DNA from: Lachnospiraceae bacterium
GTDB taxonomy: Bacteria > Bacillota > Clostridia > Lachnospirales > Lachnospiraceae
DNA length: 6,001 nucleotides
Assembly: GCA_009787745.1 (NCBI GenBank)
Contig: WQST01000104.1
Span: 1-6,001, forward strand
Reading direction: 5' to 3'
A program made the position numbers and the translations under genes. Each line of letters opens with the position of its first letter. Position 1 is the stretch's first letter. Below the pieces are notes generated by a model. That model was not told the DNA's origin. It worked only from the letters and a program-made list of their open reading frames with translations, and made no database searches. This document shows, one piece after another, positions 5,013 to 6,001 of the stretch.

Positions 5013-6001
5013 ATGAGCGAAAATAAGAACCAGCAAGCGCCGGAACAGGACATCCATCAGCTATTAAAAGTCCGTCGTGAAAAGCTTTCCGCACTGCAAG
5101 AAAACAATAAAGACCCTTTTCATATCACCAAATATGAAGTATCTCACCCAAGCCGCGAGATCAAGGATCGTTTCTTTGAACTTGAAAGCGCGTCCGTATC
5201 CATTGCGGGGCGAATTATGGCAAAACGGGTAATGGGCAAAGCATCTTTTTGTAATGTGCAGGATGTTTCGGGTAATATCCAGTGCTATGTCACAAGGGAC
5301 AGCCTTTTAGAGGATGCGTATGCTGATTTCAAGAAATATGATGTCGGTGATATCATCGGGCTTAAAGGCTCGGTTTTTCGCACACAAAAGGGTGAAATAA
5401 GTATTCATGCGGATGAGATTACCTTGCTTAGCAAGAGTTTGCAAGTCTTGCCTGAGAAATATCACGGTCTTGTCAATACCGATTTGCGCTATCGTCAGCG
5501 TTATACTGATTTGATTATGAATGAAGAGGTTAAAAACACCTTCATCAACCGTTCGAAAATTCTAAGTTCAATGCGCCGATACCTTGACGGGATTGGGTTT
5601 ATTGAAGTAGAAACACCGGTTCTGACCGCGAATGCAGGCGGTGCGGCGGCTCGCCCTTTTTTAACACACTATAATGCTCTGAGTGAAGATGTCAAATTGC
5701 GGATATCTTTGGAATTATATTTGAAGCGCCTAATCGTCGGCGGGCTGGAGCGTGTTTATGAAATAGGCCGTGTTTTCAGAAACGAAGGTTTAGACGCAAG
5801 GCACAGCCCCGAATTTACGATGATGGAACTTTATCAGGCTTATACTGATTATAACGGCATGATGGAACTTACGGAAAATCTGTTCCGTCATGTTTCTAAT
5901 GAAGTTTTCGGGACGACACAATTTCCTTATGGTGAGGAAGTTATTGATTTGGGCAAACCATTCGTTCGCCTTAAGATGGTCGATGCGGTTGAGAAATATA
6001 C
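5013..6001 (+). CDS. lysS: Lysyl-tRNA synthetase, class II, N-terminal part
   Basis: LysRS charges tRNA-Lys with lysine in the cytoplasm. The frame is open to the window edge and codes for 329 of the roughly 490-500 residues expected; the rest, including motif 3, lies beyond the end. Residues 1-60 are an N-terminal helical extension. The anticodon-binding OB fold spans about 61-140 (IAGRIMAKRVMGKASF then NVQDVSGNIQ). The catalytic domain begins with LRYRQRYTDLI (158-168) and motif 1 around FIEVETPVL (196-204). GGAAARPF (209-216) and ISLELYLKRLIVGG (231-244, with the lysine-site Glu234) follow, then motif 2, GRVFRNEGLDARHSPEFT (252-269). These are intact; ISLELYLKRL and the Tyr at THYNAL fit the lachnospiral form. 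The start is the ATG at 5013, preceded by a weak AAAGAG site. An ATG at 4996 is out of frame and ends after six codons. Confidence 0.96.
   Translation, partial: MSENKNQQAPEQDIHQLLKVRREKLSALQENNKDPFHITKYEVSHPSREIKDRFFELESASVSIAGRIMAKRVMGKASFCNVQDVSGNIQCYVTRDSLLEDAYADFKKYDVGDIIGLKGSVFRTQKGEISIHADEITLLSKSLQVLPEKYHGLVNTDLRYRQRYTDLIMNEEVKNTFINRSKILSSMRRYLDGIGFIEVETPVLTANAGGAAARPFLTHYNALSEDVKLRISLELYLKRLIVGGLERVYEIGRVFRNEGLDARHSPEFTMMELYQAYTDYNGMMELTENLFRHVSNEVFGTTQFPYGEEVIDLGKPFVRLKMVDAVEKY
5668..5695 (-). promoter_or_regulatory. Candidate antisense promoter inside lysS
   Basis: Read on the minus strand there is a perfect TTGACA (5695-5690), a 16-bp spacer and TATAGT (5673-5668, five of six consensus bases). 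Transcription would begin near 5661 and run toward the start of lysS, antisense to it. No minus-strand gene lies downstream. The positions also code for a conserved part of LysRS, so chance is a serious alternative. Confidence 0.3.

Noticed and set aside
5420..5455. Cluster of short CTTGC/GCAAG inverted repeats inside lysS
   Set aside because: Stems are only 5-6 bp, lie in well-conserved coding sequence and have no T-run; likely coincidental.
1..6001. Defence, mobile or other novel multi-gene system
   Set aside because: All recognised genes are core housekeeping, co-directional and similar in base and codon use; no integrase, transposase, repeats array or phage gene is seen.

Overview
The window is one uninterrupted run of eight same-strand genes of ordinary housekeeping type. 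The likely source is an anaerobic low-to-mid-GC Firmicute of the class Clostridia, and the resemblance is closest to Lachnospiraceae. This placement comes from the remembered look of the proteins (the stomatin-like SPFH protein, the DUF6145-like protein, the LysRS core with its ISLELYLKRL and RHSPEFT stretches) and from the coaX-dusB-(unknown)-greA-lysS order. No database search was possible. I see no mobile element, CRISPR array, tRNA, rRNA or phage gene.

Layout. Bases 1-619 hold the C-terminal part of an SPFH/band-7 (stomatin/prohibitin-type) protein whose start lies outside the window. After 16 bp comes argF (ornithine carbamoyltransferase, 636-1619). It is followed by a tightly packed trio: a small DUF6145-like protein (1619-1972, 1-bp overlap with argF), coaX (type III pantothenate kinase, 1969-2781, 4-bp overlap) and dusB (tRNA-dihydrouridine synthase, 2784-3749, 2-bp gap). 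A 44-bp spacer leads to an unrecognised 228-residue protein (3794-4480). Then come greA (4514-4996) and lysS (5013 to the window end, C-terminus missing).

Transcription. No intrinsic terminator (GC stem plus T-run) is visible anywhere, so read-through across the whole set is possible. A perfect consensus sigma-70/sigma-A-type promoter (TTGACA, 17 bp, TATAAT) lies inside the last codons of the unrecognised gene and points at greA-lysS. It should give that pair its own strong transcription start. No gene stretch without coding exceeds 45 bp.

The genes serve arginine biosynthesis (or catabolism), CoA synthesis, tRNA modification, transcript elongation and tRNA charging. They share growth-related housekeeping roles rather than one pathway. 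I found no evidence of a novel defence or mobile system. The points most worth a second look are an Asp-to-Asn change in the GxDR motif of CoaX, normally the catalytic-base position; the perfect intragenic promoter; the uncharacterised proteins translationally linked to or lying between well-known genes; and several short hairpins inside coding sequence.
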